Virus record (IMG/VR): IMGVR_UViG_3300025853_000313
Coordinates: 1 to 34,383 of that record
Strand: one strand, 5' to 3'
Origin: a virus
Length of the DNA: 34,383 nucleotides
Positions 17,397 through 25,319 of the stretch are shown piece after piece. The number at the start of each line of letters is the position of its first letter. Within the stretch, counting starts at the first letter, position 1. The notes beneath the pieces were generated by a model. The model worked only from the letters and a program-made list of their open reading frames with translations, was not told the DNA's origin and ran no database searches. The translations under genes and the position numbers were made by a program.

Positions 17397-17852
17397 ATGA
17401 TTGATTTAACAGATGACTTGAAAGCAAGGGTGCGTTTGCATGAAGGGGTGCGCACAGTAATGTATTTAGACACACTAGGAAAAGCCACGATCGGCATAGG
17501 CCACCTTATTCAGCCTCACGAACGGACACGATACGCTGAAGGCGTTGAAATATCCATGGAAGAAGTCGAAGAACTATTTGATATAGACCTGAATAGAGCT
17601 GCTGCGGGGGCTGATCTATTGATAGATGAGTGTGTTGGACACGATTTACCTGACAATGTATCTGAAGTTATACTAGAAATGGTGTTTCAATTAGGCACAA
17701 ATGGTGTTCGTAAGTTTAAAAACATGTGGAAAGCCATGCGTGAGAAACGTTGGAAAGACGCCGCTACTGAGATGAAGGACTCGAGGTGGCATAAACAGAC
17801 AACAAAAAGATGTGAAAGTCTTGCAGAAATAGTTGCAAAAACGAACGTATAA
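17397..17852 (+). CDS. Endolysin, T4-type lysozyme (GH24)
   Basis: 151 residues. Start taken at ATG 17397, preceded by GGGGGA at 17384-17389; an in-frame TTG at 17382 would overlap the upstream mini-frame and lacks a better SD. The catalytic triad spacing of T4 lysozyme (E11, D20, T26) is kept exactly: E16 (RLHEGVR), D25 (YLDTLGK), T31 (ATIGIGH). Later conserved pieces include VILEMVFQLG and TTKRCESLAEIV. It cleaves the glycan strands of host peptidoglycan and should drive lysis. No signal peptide, so a holin or another release route is required; candidate small membrane proteins are at 28159 and 33958. Confidence 0.9.
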   Translation: MIDLTDDLKARVRLHEGVRTVMYLDTLGKATIGIGHLIQPHERTRYAEGVEISMEEVEELFDIDLNRAAAGADLLIDECVGHDLPDNVSEVILEMVFQLGTNGVRKFKNMWKAMREKRWKDAATEMKDSRWHKQTTKRCESLAEIVAKTNV

Positions 17853-17867
17853 GAGTAGGATTCAAGC

Positions 17868-18017
17868 ATGGGTAAATACAAATTTGATCATATAAAGATA
17901 ATTGAACCTAAAGTTATTGACGAGTCTAAAATCGTTGATGTTCCAATGCCAAAAGGCATGGTTGAAAAAGCATATACTGCAAGAGCCATGAAGCTTTATG
18001 GCAAAAAGAAAAAGTAG
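17868..18017 (+). CDS. Small basic protein (49 aa)
   Basis: 49 codons with AGGA seven bases upstream. Reads GKYKFDHIKIIEPKVIDESK, then PMPKGMVEKAYTARAMKLYG and a Lys tail. It lies between the lysozyme and a second small gene, all on the plus strand with tight spacing, which is good evidence of expression. No function recognised. A related marine-phage protein may exist, but I cannot place it. Confidence 0.6.
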   Translation: MGKYKFDHIKIIEPKVIDESKIVDVPMPKGMVEKAYTARAMKLYGKKKK

Positions 18018-18025
18018 GAGGCTCT

Positions 18026-18199
18026 ATGAAAAAGAATCTAAAAACAGTTGATAAAAAGAAGAATCCAGGTCTAGCAAAGCTACCAAAAAAAGTCCGTAAC
18101 AAAATGGGTTACATGAAAGATGGTGGTGTTGTTAGAGGAACAGCTAGAGGTGGCGGAGCAGCTACTAAAGGCTTAGGTTATAATGTAAGGCCCAACTAA
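18026..18199 (+). CDS. Small basic Gly-rich protein (57 aa)
   Basis: 57 codons, GGAGG seven bases upstream (in AAGTAGGAGGCTCT). After a Lys-rich front, the end carries MKDGGVVRGTARGGGAATKG and LGYNVRPN, a glycine tail that I recall from small proteins and structural proteins of marine phages. The last base of the stop is the first of the next ATG (TAATG). Function unknown; the tail may be a recognition or packing tag, given its recurrence at 16785 and 18330. Confidence 0.65.
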   Translation: MKKNLKTVDKKKNPGLAKLPKKVRNKMGYMKDGGVVRGTARGGGAATKGLGYNVRPN

Positions 18200-18330
18200 T
18201 GTCATATGATAAAGAAGAAGATATCTTAGAGAGAATTAGAGAGCTTCGTGGCTCAATGACCGAGGACAACGAATCAGAAGTTATGGCTGAAATCATTCAG
18301 CTTGAAGACGAACTCACAGGTGGTGATTAA
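18199..18330 (+). CDS. Small acidic helical protein (43 aa)
   Basis: 43 codons, overlapping both neighbours as TAATG. Nearly all helix and highly charged: DKEEDILERIRELRGSMT, then NESEVMAEIIQLEDELTGGD. Acidic, a partner for the basic proteins on either side is conceivable. The exact stop-start overlaps on both ends strongly argue that it is translated. Confidence 0.65.
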   Translation: MSYDKEEDILERIRELRGSMTEDNESEVMAEIIQLEDELTGGD

Positions 18331-18731
18331 TGGTTCTCCCTTTAGTACCAATCGCAGCACAAATTGCTAGAGTAGTAGCAGGTAAAGGTATCAAAGCAGC
18401 AATAAAAAAGTTTGGTAAAGATGCTGTAAAAAAGAATGCTAAAAATATTCCATCATTAGTTCGTGCCAAAAAGATAAAAGCAGGAGCCAAAGAAGGCGAT
18501 CGTGTAAGATCTATAAAAACACCAAAATCTAAGTTTGATAAGGATTACAAGCCGTTTTCACCATCAAAAAGTCAAGCTGGTATCAGAGCACGTCAAGCAG
18601 AAAAAAGATCAATAGCTCGTGGAGAAAAACCTGACAGAAGATCTACACTTGGTAGAAGAGGTTATAACTTTAAAAATGGTGGAACTGTAGCTGGTCGTTT
18701 AGCTAAACGTGGTTACGGAATATCTAGGTAA
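18330..18731 (+). CDS. Very basic protein with N-terminal hydrophobic helix
   Basis: 133 residues. Starts with VLPLVPIAAQIARVVAG, a hydrophobic or amphipathic helix, then Lys/Arg-rich sequence (KKFGKDAVKKNAKNIPSLV; RQAEKRSIARGEKPDRRSTL) and ends FKNGGTVAGRLAKRGYGISR, the same Gly-Gly tail type as its neighbours. The strong positive charge suggests nucleic-acid or membrane binding. Stop overlaps the next start (TAATG). Confidence 0.6.
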   Translation: MVLPLVPIAAQIARVVAGKGIKAAIKKFGKDAVKKNAKNIPSLVRAKKIKAGAKEGDRVRSIKTPKSKFDKDYKPFSPSKSQAGIRARQAEKRSIARGEKPDRRSTLGRRGYNFKNGGTVAGRLAKRGYGISR

Positions 18732-18979
18732 TGAGTATCTTCGGTATTGCAAAAAAAGGCTTGGGTCTTTTAGGTAAAAAGAAGAAAAAGGAAAAAACCT
18801 TTCGCGACCGATCTGAAAGTAGAGTTATCAAAAGAATTAAACAAAGAAAAAGAGATGATGCTATTTTTAAAGGTATAATGGGTGGCACCGCCGCAACAGG
18901 TTATATTGGTATTAAATTAGAAACTACAATGAGGGATTCAGAAAAAATGAGAAAAGCTCAAAAGAAAAAATCTAAGTAA
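18731..18979 (+). CDS. Small basic protein at the end of the plus-strand virion/lysis run
   Basis: 82 residues. N-terminus FGIAKKGLGLLGKKKKKEK, then RDRSESRVIKRIKQRKRDD, a short hydrophobic GGTAATGYIGIKL and a Lys-rich end. It resembles a small membrane-active peptide followed by a basic tail. Its last 8 bases overlap the convergent helicase gene on the other strand. Function unknown. Confidence 0.55.
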   Translation: MSIFGIAKKGLGLLGKKKKKEKTFRDRSESRVIKRIKQRKRDDAIFKGIMGGTAATGYIGIKLETTMRDSEKMRKAQKKKSK

Positions 18980-20432
18980 TCCAACTTTTCAACTCATCAC
19001 CCATCACTTGACTGGCTATGTCGACTTTGTTCTTCAAGGCAGTTAATATCTTTTCATCAACCGTTCCCTGACAAACAAAATCAACATAGGTAACCTTATT
19101 CTTCTGACCAATTCTGTGAGCACGATCCTCGCTTTGTAATCTTATCTCAAGATCATAATTGTTTGAAAAGTACACAACAGTGTGAGAGGCAGTAAGAGTG
19201 ATTCCATATCCACCAGTCTTAGGGTTCGCAACAAGGTACGTGAGATCATGTCCTTTGTCCTGAAAATTTTTGACAAGATCCATGCGTACTTGATTTTCTG
19301 TATCACCATAAAAAGCTGCAGTCGAAGTATCACCGTATTTCTCCTTTAGTTTTTGAGTTATCGTTTCAATATTGTGTCTATAGTTTGCCCAGATAATTAC
19401 TTTGCCATCGACTTCCTCTAGGACATTTAATAGTTCATCATATCGTTTGTTAGGCACGTCGTGGATTTCACCATTATCATTAATAGTGAATCCACAACAT
19501 ACCTGGTGCAACTTAACAATCTGTGAGAGCCGGTTCACAGATGTCGTTGTTTTGTCATTGAAAATAAACATTGCGTTTCTTCTCAATGATTCATAAGCTA
19601 CGAGTTGTTTCTCACTCATAGGTATGAACCTTTTCATATATATTTTCTCAGGCAGGTCCGTGCATTCTTCTTTCTTGACACGGAAAGCATGAGTATAAAT
19701 CTTTTCTTCTAATTCATCTAAACGTTGATAGCCTGTTATCAAAGGGAAGTGACGACCACCTGACGTAGGTCTATTGACAATCTTTGCGTAGCGAGCACGA
19801 AAAGCATAGTAATTAGTTTGACCAAGTATCTTAGGGTCAAGAAAAGCAAACTGTGTATAAATATCTAGTGGTGATTTAGTAATAGGTGTACCTGTTAAAA
19901 TTCTTTTATAGCTTAAATCTTTTGTCAACTTAATTAAGTTTTTTGTACGTTTAGCATTGTGTGTTTTGATAGTTGTACTTTCATCAACAATCATCATTGT
20001 TTTCTTTTTATCTTGTACACTAAGGTATTTTTCTAAAAACTTTACACCTTTTGGTGATGAGATAGATTCTATATTCATCAAAAAAATATTAAGTGGTACA
20101 ATACTTTTTTCTAATAAATCTGTTAATTTAGCTTTAGTAACAGGATCTTTAAGACTAGGGTCCCACGTACTAATTGCATATTTTGTTTTTTCAGGTGCAA
20201 CAAATTCTGTAATTTCTTTATACCAATTACGATACACGGACTTCGGTGCAAAGATTACACAGTTATCCACACCTTTTTCATGATGCAATATCATCAAATC
20301 CATGATTGCTGTTATAGTTTTACCTGTGCCCATTTCCATCAAGTAGGCGAAATTGTTGATATTTCTATCATGACAAATTCGTCTTGCTTTAAGTTGATGA
20401 AGAAAAGGTTCCTTCAAAAAAAAGTTAGCCAT
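18972..20432 (-). CDS. SNF2-type superfamily 2 DNA helicase/ATPase
   Basis: 486 residues, the only large gene on the minus strand. Motifs in order: Q-like PFLHQLKA (9-16), Walker A MGTGKT (34-39), DEST (motif II, IVDEST near 150), TGTPI (motif III), then in the second RecA domain VANPKTGGYGITLTAS and the SNF2-type motif VI, RLQSEDRAHRIGQ. It should translocate on or remodel double-stranded DNA by ATP hydrolysis, as the SNF2-like helicases in many phage replication modules. The ATG has no SD; the putative -10 lies close enough that the transcript may be nearly leaderless. It is convergent with the gene at 18731 and divergent from the replication operon. Confidence 0.88.
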   Translation of the reverse strand: MANFFLKEPFLHQLKARRICHDRNINNFAYLMEMGTGKTITAIMDLMILHHEKGVDNCVIFAPKSVYRNWYKEITEFVAPEKTKYAISTWDPSLKDPVTKAKLTDLLEKSIVPLNIFLMNIESISSPKGVKFLEKYLSVQDKKKTMMIVDESTTIKTHNAKRTKNLIKLTKDLSYKRILTGTPITKSPLDIYTQFAFLDPKILGQTNYYAFRARYAKIVNRPTSGGRHFPLITGYQRLDELEEKIYTHAFRVKKEECTDLPEKIYMKRFIPMSEKQLVAYESLRRNAMFIFNDKTTTSVNRLSQIVKLHQVCCGFTINDNGEIHDVPNKRYDELLNVLEEVDGKVIIWANYRHNIETITQKLKEKYGDTSTAAFYGDTENQVRMDLVKNFQDKGHDLTYLVANPKTGGYGITLTASHTVVYFSNNYDLEIRLQSEDRAHRIGQKNKVTYVDFVCQGTVDEKILTALKNKVDIASQVMGDELKSWIT

Positions 20433-20440
20433 ATAGAAAT

Positions 20441-20475
20441 AATATATTGCATTTTGTTAGGATTTCAAGTATAAC
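20441..20475. promoter_or_regulatory. Overlapping divergent promoters sharing a TTAGGA motif
   Basis: On the minus strand, TTGAAA (revcomp of 20463-20468), a 16-base spacer and TATATT (revcomp of 20441-20446) point to the helicase. On the plus strand, TTGCAT (20447-20452), a 17-base spacer and TATAAC (20470-20475) point to the replication operon. Both spacers contain GTTAGGA (20456-20462), which reads TCCTAAC on the other strand. A protein bound there would block both promoters. Confidence 0.5.
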
Positions 20476-20491
20476 TTTTTTAACGAACAAT

Positions 20492-20687
20492 TAAGTGCTT
20501 AGCTGGCACTTATAGCTTGTGGCGGAATAACGTTTTTAACAGAGGCGTAACGCACAGGGGTGATAGAGTAGGGCTAACTAGCTGAGGCTATCATGAGTAG
20601 GTACGAGTAGGGTAGAGCAATGTTTATCTGTATCCCGAAAGTTGGAGGTGAAACAACTAGGCCTCCCAAGCTGTTCTATAAAGGAGG
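20492..20687 (+). promoter_or_regulatory. Structured leader of the replication operon
   Basis: A hairpin TAAGTGC/GCACTTA (20492-20498 with 20506-20512, seven-base loop) is followed about 130 bases later by GGAGG (20644-20648), CCTCC (20662-20666) and the true SD GGAGG (20683-20687) before the ATG at 20692. CCTCC can pair with either GGAGG, so the SD could be open or hidden. No known riboswitch class is recognised. The 260-base gap otherwise holds no gene. Confidence 0.35.
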
Positions 20688-20691
20688 TAAT

Positions 20692-21267
20692 ATGGCTAAC
20701 ACAATAGACTTTGATGATCTGAAACAAGATGCAGGTGATTTAAAGAAACTTCAAGATGATGATCTAACAGGATTATCTAAACTTATTCAACGACAATTAG
20801 ATTTAGACTCTGAAATAGAAAATATGGAAGAGACAATGAAAGAATTAAGACGAGAAAGAGATATACTTTCTGGTGAAACAATTCCAACAAAAATGCAAGA
20901 ATTAGGTATCAATGAAACAACCATGAAAGATGGCAGTAAAGTAACTGTCAAAGAAGGCTTTCATTGTAGAATACCTAAGACAAGAGAAGATGAAGCATTA
21001 GATTATTTAAGAAATAATGATCTTGGTGATATAATCAAGAATCAAGTTTCAACAAGTTTCGGAACGGGTGAAGACAATATGGCTGGAGATTTAGCTGGAT
21101 ATATAGAACAGAACTTCGGTATCACCCCTAACGTGAAAAAATCAGTGCACCCCTCGACACTGAAGGCGACCCTAAAAAAGCGCCACGAAGAGGGATTAAC
21201 GGACCCTGATGATCTCTTTGGGATCTTCATACGTCCAGAAACTAAAATAACAAAAGGAAAAAAATAA
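20692..21267 (+). CDS. Conserved phage replication-operon protein with coiled coil
   Basis: 191 residues. The start at 20692 is chosen because AAAGGAGG lies five bases upstream; the in-frame ATG at 20620 would place the SD inside the coding sequence and give a low-quality extension. A long charged helix (SEIENMEETMKELRRERDIL, about residues 41-60) precedes a globular part (KVTVKEGFHCRIPKTREDEA; TLKKRHEEGL). I recall this type in front of the SSB-like gene in many phages; precise function unknown. It may be an accessory replication or recombination protein. Stop overlaps the next start. Confidence 0.65.
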   Translation: MANTIDFDDLKQDAGDLKKLQDDDLTGLSKLIQRQLDLDSEIENMEETMKELRRERDILSGETIPTKMQELGINETTMKDGSKVTVKEGFHCRIPKTREDEALDYLRNNDLGDIIKNQVSTSFGTGEDNMAGDLAGYIEQNFGITPNVKKSVHPSTLKATLKKRHEEGLTDPDDLFGIFIRPETKITKGKK

Positions 21268-22079
21268 TGAATGAACAAACAAAAAAACAGGAAGTAGCAA
21301 CAAAGAAAGCTTCTGCCGTTGCCGCCCCTACCATTGATCTTGGTATGGTCGCACAAGACCAAGGTTTAGGTTTAGCCGTTGTTGATATGAACACGACTGC
21401 TATACCTTTCTTGAAAATACTTAGCTCTATGTCTCCGCAGACAAAAAAACAAAAGAGTGAGTATGTTGATGGTGCAGAAGAAGGTATGGTTTTCAATACT
21501 GTCACAGAAGAACTCTATGATGGTACTGAAGGTGTTACAGTTATACCATGTCACTTCGAACCTGTTGCATTAGAATGGTCCGATAGAGGAACTGGTTCCT
21601 CTGCTCCCATCGTTCACCCTGTGGATACTCCTCTTTGGGATAAAACAAAAAAGGACGCTGAGGGTAAATCTAGGCTTCCAGAGGGTACATATTTAGAAAG
21701 AACTCACAATCACTACTGCCTCCTTACAAACAGTGAAGGACTTACATCGCAAGTTCTCCTATCCATGAAAGTGAGTGGACTATCTAAATCAAGAAAATGG
21801 AACAGTCTTGTGATGTCGGCTAAGGTGAAGAATGGTGATCAAATCATCAATCCTCCTAGTTGGTATTACTCCTATGTGCTTACAACTAAGCCTCAGTCAA
21901 ATGACAAAGGTGACTGGTATAGCTGGGACATAAGAAGAGGTGAAGTCGTTTCGGCTAGTCAATACGAAGAAGGTAAACGATTTCATAACGCCGTGAAGAA
22001 GGGATCTGTTGAGGTCAACTATGAACAGGCGAGCGAAAGTTCTGGAAGTGATAAACCAGACACCGACAATCCTTTTTAA
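21267..22079 (+). CDS. SSB-like phage protein with acidic C-terminal tip
   Basis: 270 residues, overlapping the upstream stop. A Lys/Ala-rich start, then beta-rich sequence (IPFLKILSSMSPQTKKQ; VTVIPCHFEPVALEWSDR; WNSLVMSAKV), and an acidic C-terminus ending DTDNPF, like the DDDIPF tip of bacterial SSB proteins that recruits other replication proteins. It is probably the phage single-stranded-DNA-binding protein, matching the operon. OB-fold is not provable by eye, so the assignment rests on position, beta content and the tail. Confidence 0.6.
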   Translation: MNEQTKKQEVATKKASAVAAPTIDLGMVAQDQGLGLAVVDMNTTAIPFLKILSSMSPQTKKQKSEYVDGAEEGMVFNTVTEELYDGTEGVTVIPCHFEPVALEWSDRGTGSSAPIVHPVDTPLWDKTKKDAEGKSRLPEGTYLERTHNHYCLLTNSEGLTSQVLLSMKVSGLSKSRKWNSLVMSAKVKNGDQIINPPSWYYSYVLTTKPQSNDKGDWYSWDIRRGEVVSASQYEEGKRFHNAVKKGSVEVNYEQASESSGSDKPDTDNPF

Positions 22080-22084
22080 GGGCT

Positions 22085-22104
22085 AGGGGGCTTCGGCCCC
22101 CTTT
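22085..22104 (+). terminator. UUCG hairpin between the SSB-like and primase genes
   Basis: AGGGGGC (22085-22091) and GCCCCCT (22096-22102) form a 7-bp stem capped by TTCG, a very stable tetraloop, followed by only three T. It could be a weak terminator, or a 3' stability element for the abundant SSB message. It covers the space where a primase SD would be expected. Confidence 0.5.
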
Positions 22105-22109
22105 CACAT

Positions 22110-23633
22110 ATGGAAGCGTATCAAAAATTAAAACAGATCTTCAATGGTCTAAGCCGAGCCCATGGCGTATTTTATCGTGGTGAAACTAAAGAAAGCGGTA
22201 AAGTCGGTGGTAAGGCATATATTCTTAAAGAAGAAGTTACTGACAAACATTGGAGAGACCATGTCGAAGGAAATGATCCAAGCCTTGGAATTATTCCGAT
22301 ACGTGATGATAATACATGTTCTTGGTCTTGTATTGATGTTGACGATTACTCAATTGATGTACGCAAGACAATTACTAAATATACAAAATTAAATCTACCT
22401 ATTATACCTTGCCGATCTAAATCGGGAGGATTTCATCTTTTCATATTCTTTACAGAACCTGTACCTGCCAAAGATGCTATTAAAAAATTAACAGAGATAG
22501 CTTCCGTGTTAGGATTTGCTGACTGCGAGATATTTCCAAAACAAGAATCACTCAATGCGGAGCGTGGTGACACAGGAAACTTTCTCAACTTACCCTATTT
22601 TAAGGGAGACATGAGCGGAAGATACGCTATGGACGAAAAAGGAGAGTCCTTAACGCTTGATGAGTTCTTCAATTTGGTTTCTCAGAAGGCAATCACACAC
22701 GACCAACTTCAAAACCTATCTGTAAAGCCTTTAAAACAGAAAAAGACCACTTTTGACGGCCCTCCATGCATAGAAATCATGCAAAACATGGGTATTTTTG
22801 AAGGATCGAGGGATGATGTGGTATTTCACTACTGTGTCTATGCAAAAAAGAAGTATGGACCTGGTGAGTGGCAAAACAAAGTCATGGAATTTAACACAGC
22901 GTACTGCAAACCACCGATGGGTTACGATCAAGTTAAGCTCAAGATAGATCAACACGAGAAAAAAGAATATGGCTACAAGTGTAAGGACGTACCGATGCGT
23001 TCACATTGTGATAGCACGAAGTGTCGAGTAAGAAAATATGGTATTGGCAGAGATGATGTGGCAATGGACATTGCTAATCTCACAAAGTTAGAGTCTGATG
23101 AATCAGTATGGCATTTAGATGTAGACGGCTCACGGATCACGGTCACTACAGATGAACTAATGGATCAACGATTGTTTAGAAAGAAAGTATTGGAGACACA
23201 TACTAGCCTGCCTGTAGAGATGTCTAAAAGAGATTATGAAGCTCGTATGAGAGAATTACTAGAAACCTGTGAAATTATTAAGATGCCTAAAGAAGTGACG
23301 AGAGAAGGACGTTTCTATTCACACATAGAAGATTTTTTATATAATCAAGCTATTGCAGATGACATTGAAGATGTATTAAATCACAGTGTTTGGAAAAGTG
23401 ATGGTAAAATATATTTTCAATTATCAAGTCTGGAAAGATATATGCGTAAGATTCAGTTTAAAGAGTTTTCAACAACTCAAATGGGTTCTTTAATTAGAGA
23501 CAAAGGTGGAGATTCTAAACAATTTAGAATTAATAAAAATACTGTGAAGAATTTATTTTTTATACCTGATCCTAAACCACAAGATGAGTCTAAGTTAAAT
23601 GTACCTAAGGTAAAAGATGACGTCCCATTCTAA
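22110..23633 (+). CDS. Archaeo-eukaryotic-type primase (AEP)
   Basis: 507 residues. The N-terminal domain shows AEP motifs in order: D76-V-D78 (CIDVDDY), SGGFH with H109 (SKSGGFHLFIFF) and an E140-containing CEIFPKQ, the metal and nucleotide-binding residues of a PriS-like primase. A second region has C291, C300 and C305 (KCK...HCDSTKC), a possible zinc knuckle, and a helical C-terminal part. It should synthesise RNA or DNA primers for the PolA-type polymerase. No Shine-Dalgarno is seen at the ATG, directly after a hairpin. The protein ends KDDVPF, an SSB-like tip, encoded where the helicase gene starts. TOTE-type AEP family resemblance is from memory. Confidence 0.8.
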   Translation: MEAYQKLKQIFNGLSRAHGVFYRGETKESGKVGGKAYILKEEVTDKHWRDHVEGNDPSLGIIPIRDDNTCSWSCIDVDDYSIDVRKTITKYTKLNLPIIPCRSKSGGFHLFIFFTEPVPAKDAIKKLTEIASVLGFADCEIFPKQESLNAERGDTGNFLNLPYFKGDMSGRYAMDEKGESLTLDEFFNLVSQKAITHDQLQNLSVKPLKQKKTTFDGPPCIEIMQNMGIFEGSRDDVVFHYCVYAKKKYGPGEWQNKVMEFNTAYCKPPMGYDQVKLKIDQHEKKEYGYKCKDVPMRSHCDSTKCRVRKYGIGRDDVAMDIANLTKLESDESVWHLDVDGSRITVTTDELMDQRLFRKKVLETHTSLPVEMSKRDYEARMRELLETCEIIKMPKEVTREGRFYSHIEDFLYNQAIADDIEDVLNHSVWKSDGKIYFQLSSLERYMRKIQFKEFSTTQMGSLIRDKGGDSKQFRINKNTVKNLFFIPDPKPQDESKLNVPKVKDDVPF

Positions 23634-25143
23634 AATAAAAAAGATCTACGGACCACCAGGTACAGGTAAAACAACATACTTACTTAATATTGTAGAAGAA
23701 GAGTTAGAAAAGAATTTAACACCTGAAGATGTAGCCTTTGTTGCCTATACAAAGAAAGCTGCAAGTGAAGCTATTAGTAGAGCGGCACATAAATTTAAAC
23801 TCGATCAAAAAGATTTTAAATACTTTAGAACAATACATAGTTTAGCTTTTCAATGTTTAGGTCTATCTACGAATGATGTATTAAAACCAAAACATTACAT
23901 TGAAATATCAGATGCTTTAAAAGTAGATCTAGCACCAAAAGATATACATGATGATGATGGTAATTTTATACAACAAGATCCTTATTTAAAAATTATTGAC
24001 TTATCCAGAATTACAGGAGTGGGTTTATATGAAACTTTTTCTAAGTTTGGACACATTGTAGGCGGTTGGAGAAAACTAGAACAGATTGCGGAGTATCTTA
24101 AAGAATTCAAAAAAAATAGAAAATTATATGACTTTACTGACATGCTGTTAGAGTTTAATCTTAGACCTGACATATGGCCAGATATAGAGGTAATCATCGT
24201 TGACGAGGCGCAAGACCTATCGCTCGTACAGTGGCAAGTTATTACAAACCTCATATCTAAATGTAAAAGAGCCTATATTGCAGGTGATGACGACCAAGCT
24301 ATTTTTAAATGGGCTGGGGCTGATGTTAATACATTTCAGTCTTATCCTGGCACTTCTGTCGTACTCAATAAATCCTACAGAATACCTAAATCCCATCACT
24401 TCGTGGCATCCAAGATCGTTCGAAAAATCAGAGATAGAGTCGAGAAAGAATGGGAAGCTAAAGACGAAGAGGGCAAAGTCGTTACAGTCTATTCACATGA
24501 AGCAATCCCGTACAAAGATAAACAGTGGCTTGTACTCGCAAGGACTAAATACATACTTAATAAAGTTGAGAAGTTCTTCTTGGAACAGGGTTACTACTAC
24601 GCACGGTTTGGACAAAGTAGCATAGCTGATAAATTGAAACACGCCATTGCATCTTGGAATAAGATATCAGAGGGTGAGAGTGTTGGTTTGGATGGTGTTA
24701 AAGCCATGTATGAATACATGTCATCAGGTATTGGTGTTCAACGTAACTATAAAAATCTTAAAAATTTAGATGATAAAGAAAAGTTTGATTATGAAAAACT
24801 GATGTTTCAACACGGTTTATTAATTCAAAAGACAGCTACATGGTATCAAGCATTAGACAAAATACCGTATGGTAAAGTGATGTATGTCCGACAGCTCATG
24901 AAGCGAGGTATAAACATTTGGCAAAAGCCACAGATAGAAATTTCTACGATACATGGAGCTAAAGGTGGAGAGGCAGACAATGTTGTTTTACTTTTGGATC
25001 TATCGAGAAAGTCCGAAGAAGCATTAATTAGCAACCCTGACGATGAACACAGAGTCTTTTATGTAGGTGCTACAAGAGCACGAAAAGAGCTATGGCTCGT
25101 ACGTTCTGAGACAGATAGAGAATACCTGGAGGTAATACGATGA
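23617..25143 (+). CDS. UvrD/Rep-like superfamily 1A DNA helicase
   Basis: 508 residues. Walker A G12-PPGTGKTT-20, motif Ia-like AYTKKAASEAI, motif II D196-E-A-Q (IIVDEAQDLS), GDDDQAIFKWAGA (motif III), the Arg-rich KSYRIP (motif IV), ISTIHGAKGGEAD (motif V) and VGATRAR at 483-489 (motif VI). This is the full SF1A order, 3'-5' polarity in relatives. It probably unwinds DNA during phage replication or repair. It overlaps the primase by 17 bases and the next gene by four (ATGA), implying coupled translation. Confidence 0.88.
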   Translation: MTSHSKIKKIYGPPGTGKTTYLLNIVEEELEKNLTPEDVAFVAYTKKAASEAISRAAHKFKLDQKDFKYFRTIHSLAFQCLGLSTNDVLKPKHYIEISDALKVDLAPKDIHDDDGNFIQQDPYLKIIDLSRITGVGLYETFSKFGHIVGGWRKLEQIAEYLKEFKKNRKLYDFTDMLLEFNLRPDIWPDIEVIIVDEAQDLSLVQWQVITNLISKCKRAYIAGDDDQAIFKWAGADVNTFQSYPGTSVVLNKSYRIPKSHHFVASKIVRKIRDRVEKEWEAKDEEGKVVTVYSHEAIPYKDKQWLVLARTKYILNKVEKFFLEQGYYYARFGQSSIADKLKHAIASWNKISEGESVGLDGVKAMYEYMSSGIGVQRNYKNLKNLDDKEKFDYEKLMFQHGLLIQKTATWYQALDKIPYGKVMYVRQLMKRGINIWQKPQIEISTIHGAKGGEADNVVLLLDLSRKSEEALISNPDDEHRVFYVGATRARKELWLVRSETDREYLEVIR

Positions 25144-25319
25144 GGATTGTTTACAAAGACGGAAAAGTATTTATATCTTTAATAGAGAAAGAAATGAAGG
25201 ATATCAAAAAGTCTTGGCCACAGCCTGTAGAGATTGATAGAAGCTGGATACCATTCTTAGTAGAAGACATAGCTACAGTAAATTTAGAAGCATGGCGGGA
25301 TGAATTGGATAAGAAATGA
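25140..25319 (+). CDS. Small protein (59 aa) between helicase and zinc ribbon
   Basis: 59 codons; the ATG overlaps the helicase stop (ATGA) and its stop overlaps the next ATG. Reads RIVYKDGKVFISLIEKEMKD, then KSWPQPVEIDRSWIPFLVED. No motif recognised. The double overlap within a coordinated operon makes it a real gene with good probability. Possibly a partner of the helicase or polymerase. Confidence 0.65.
   Translation: MRIVYKDGKVFISLIEKEMKDIKKSWPQPVEIDRSWIPFLVEDIATVNLEAWRDELDKK

Noticed and set aside
20263-20271. Perfect DnaA-box TTATCCACA inside the helicase gene
   Set aside because: Isolated in coding sequence without AT-rich or iteron surroundings; likely chance.
20620-20691. Upstream ATG for the first replication gene
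   Set aside because: The resulting extension includes the SD region and has atypical residues; AAAGGAGG supports 20692.
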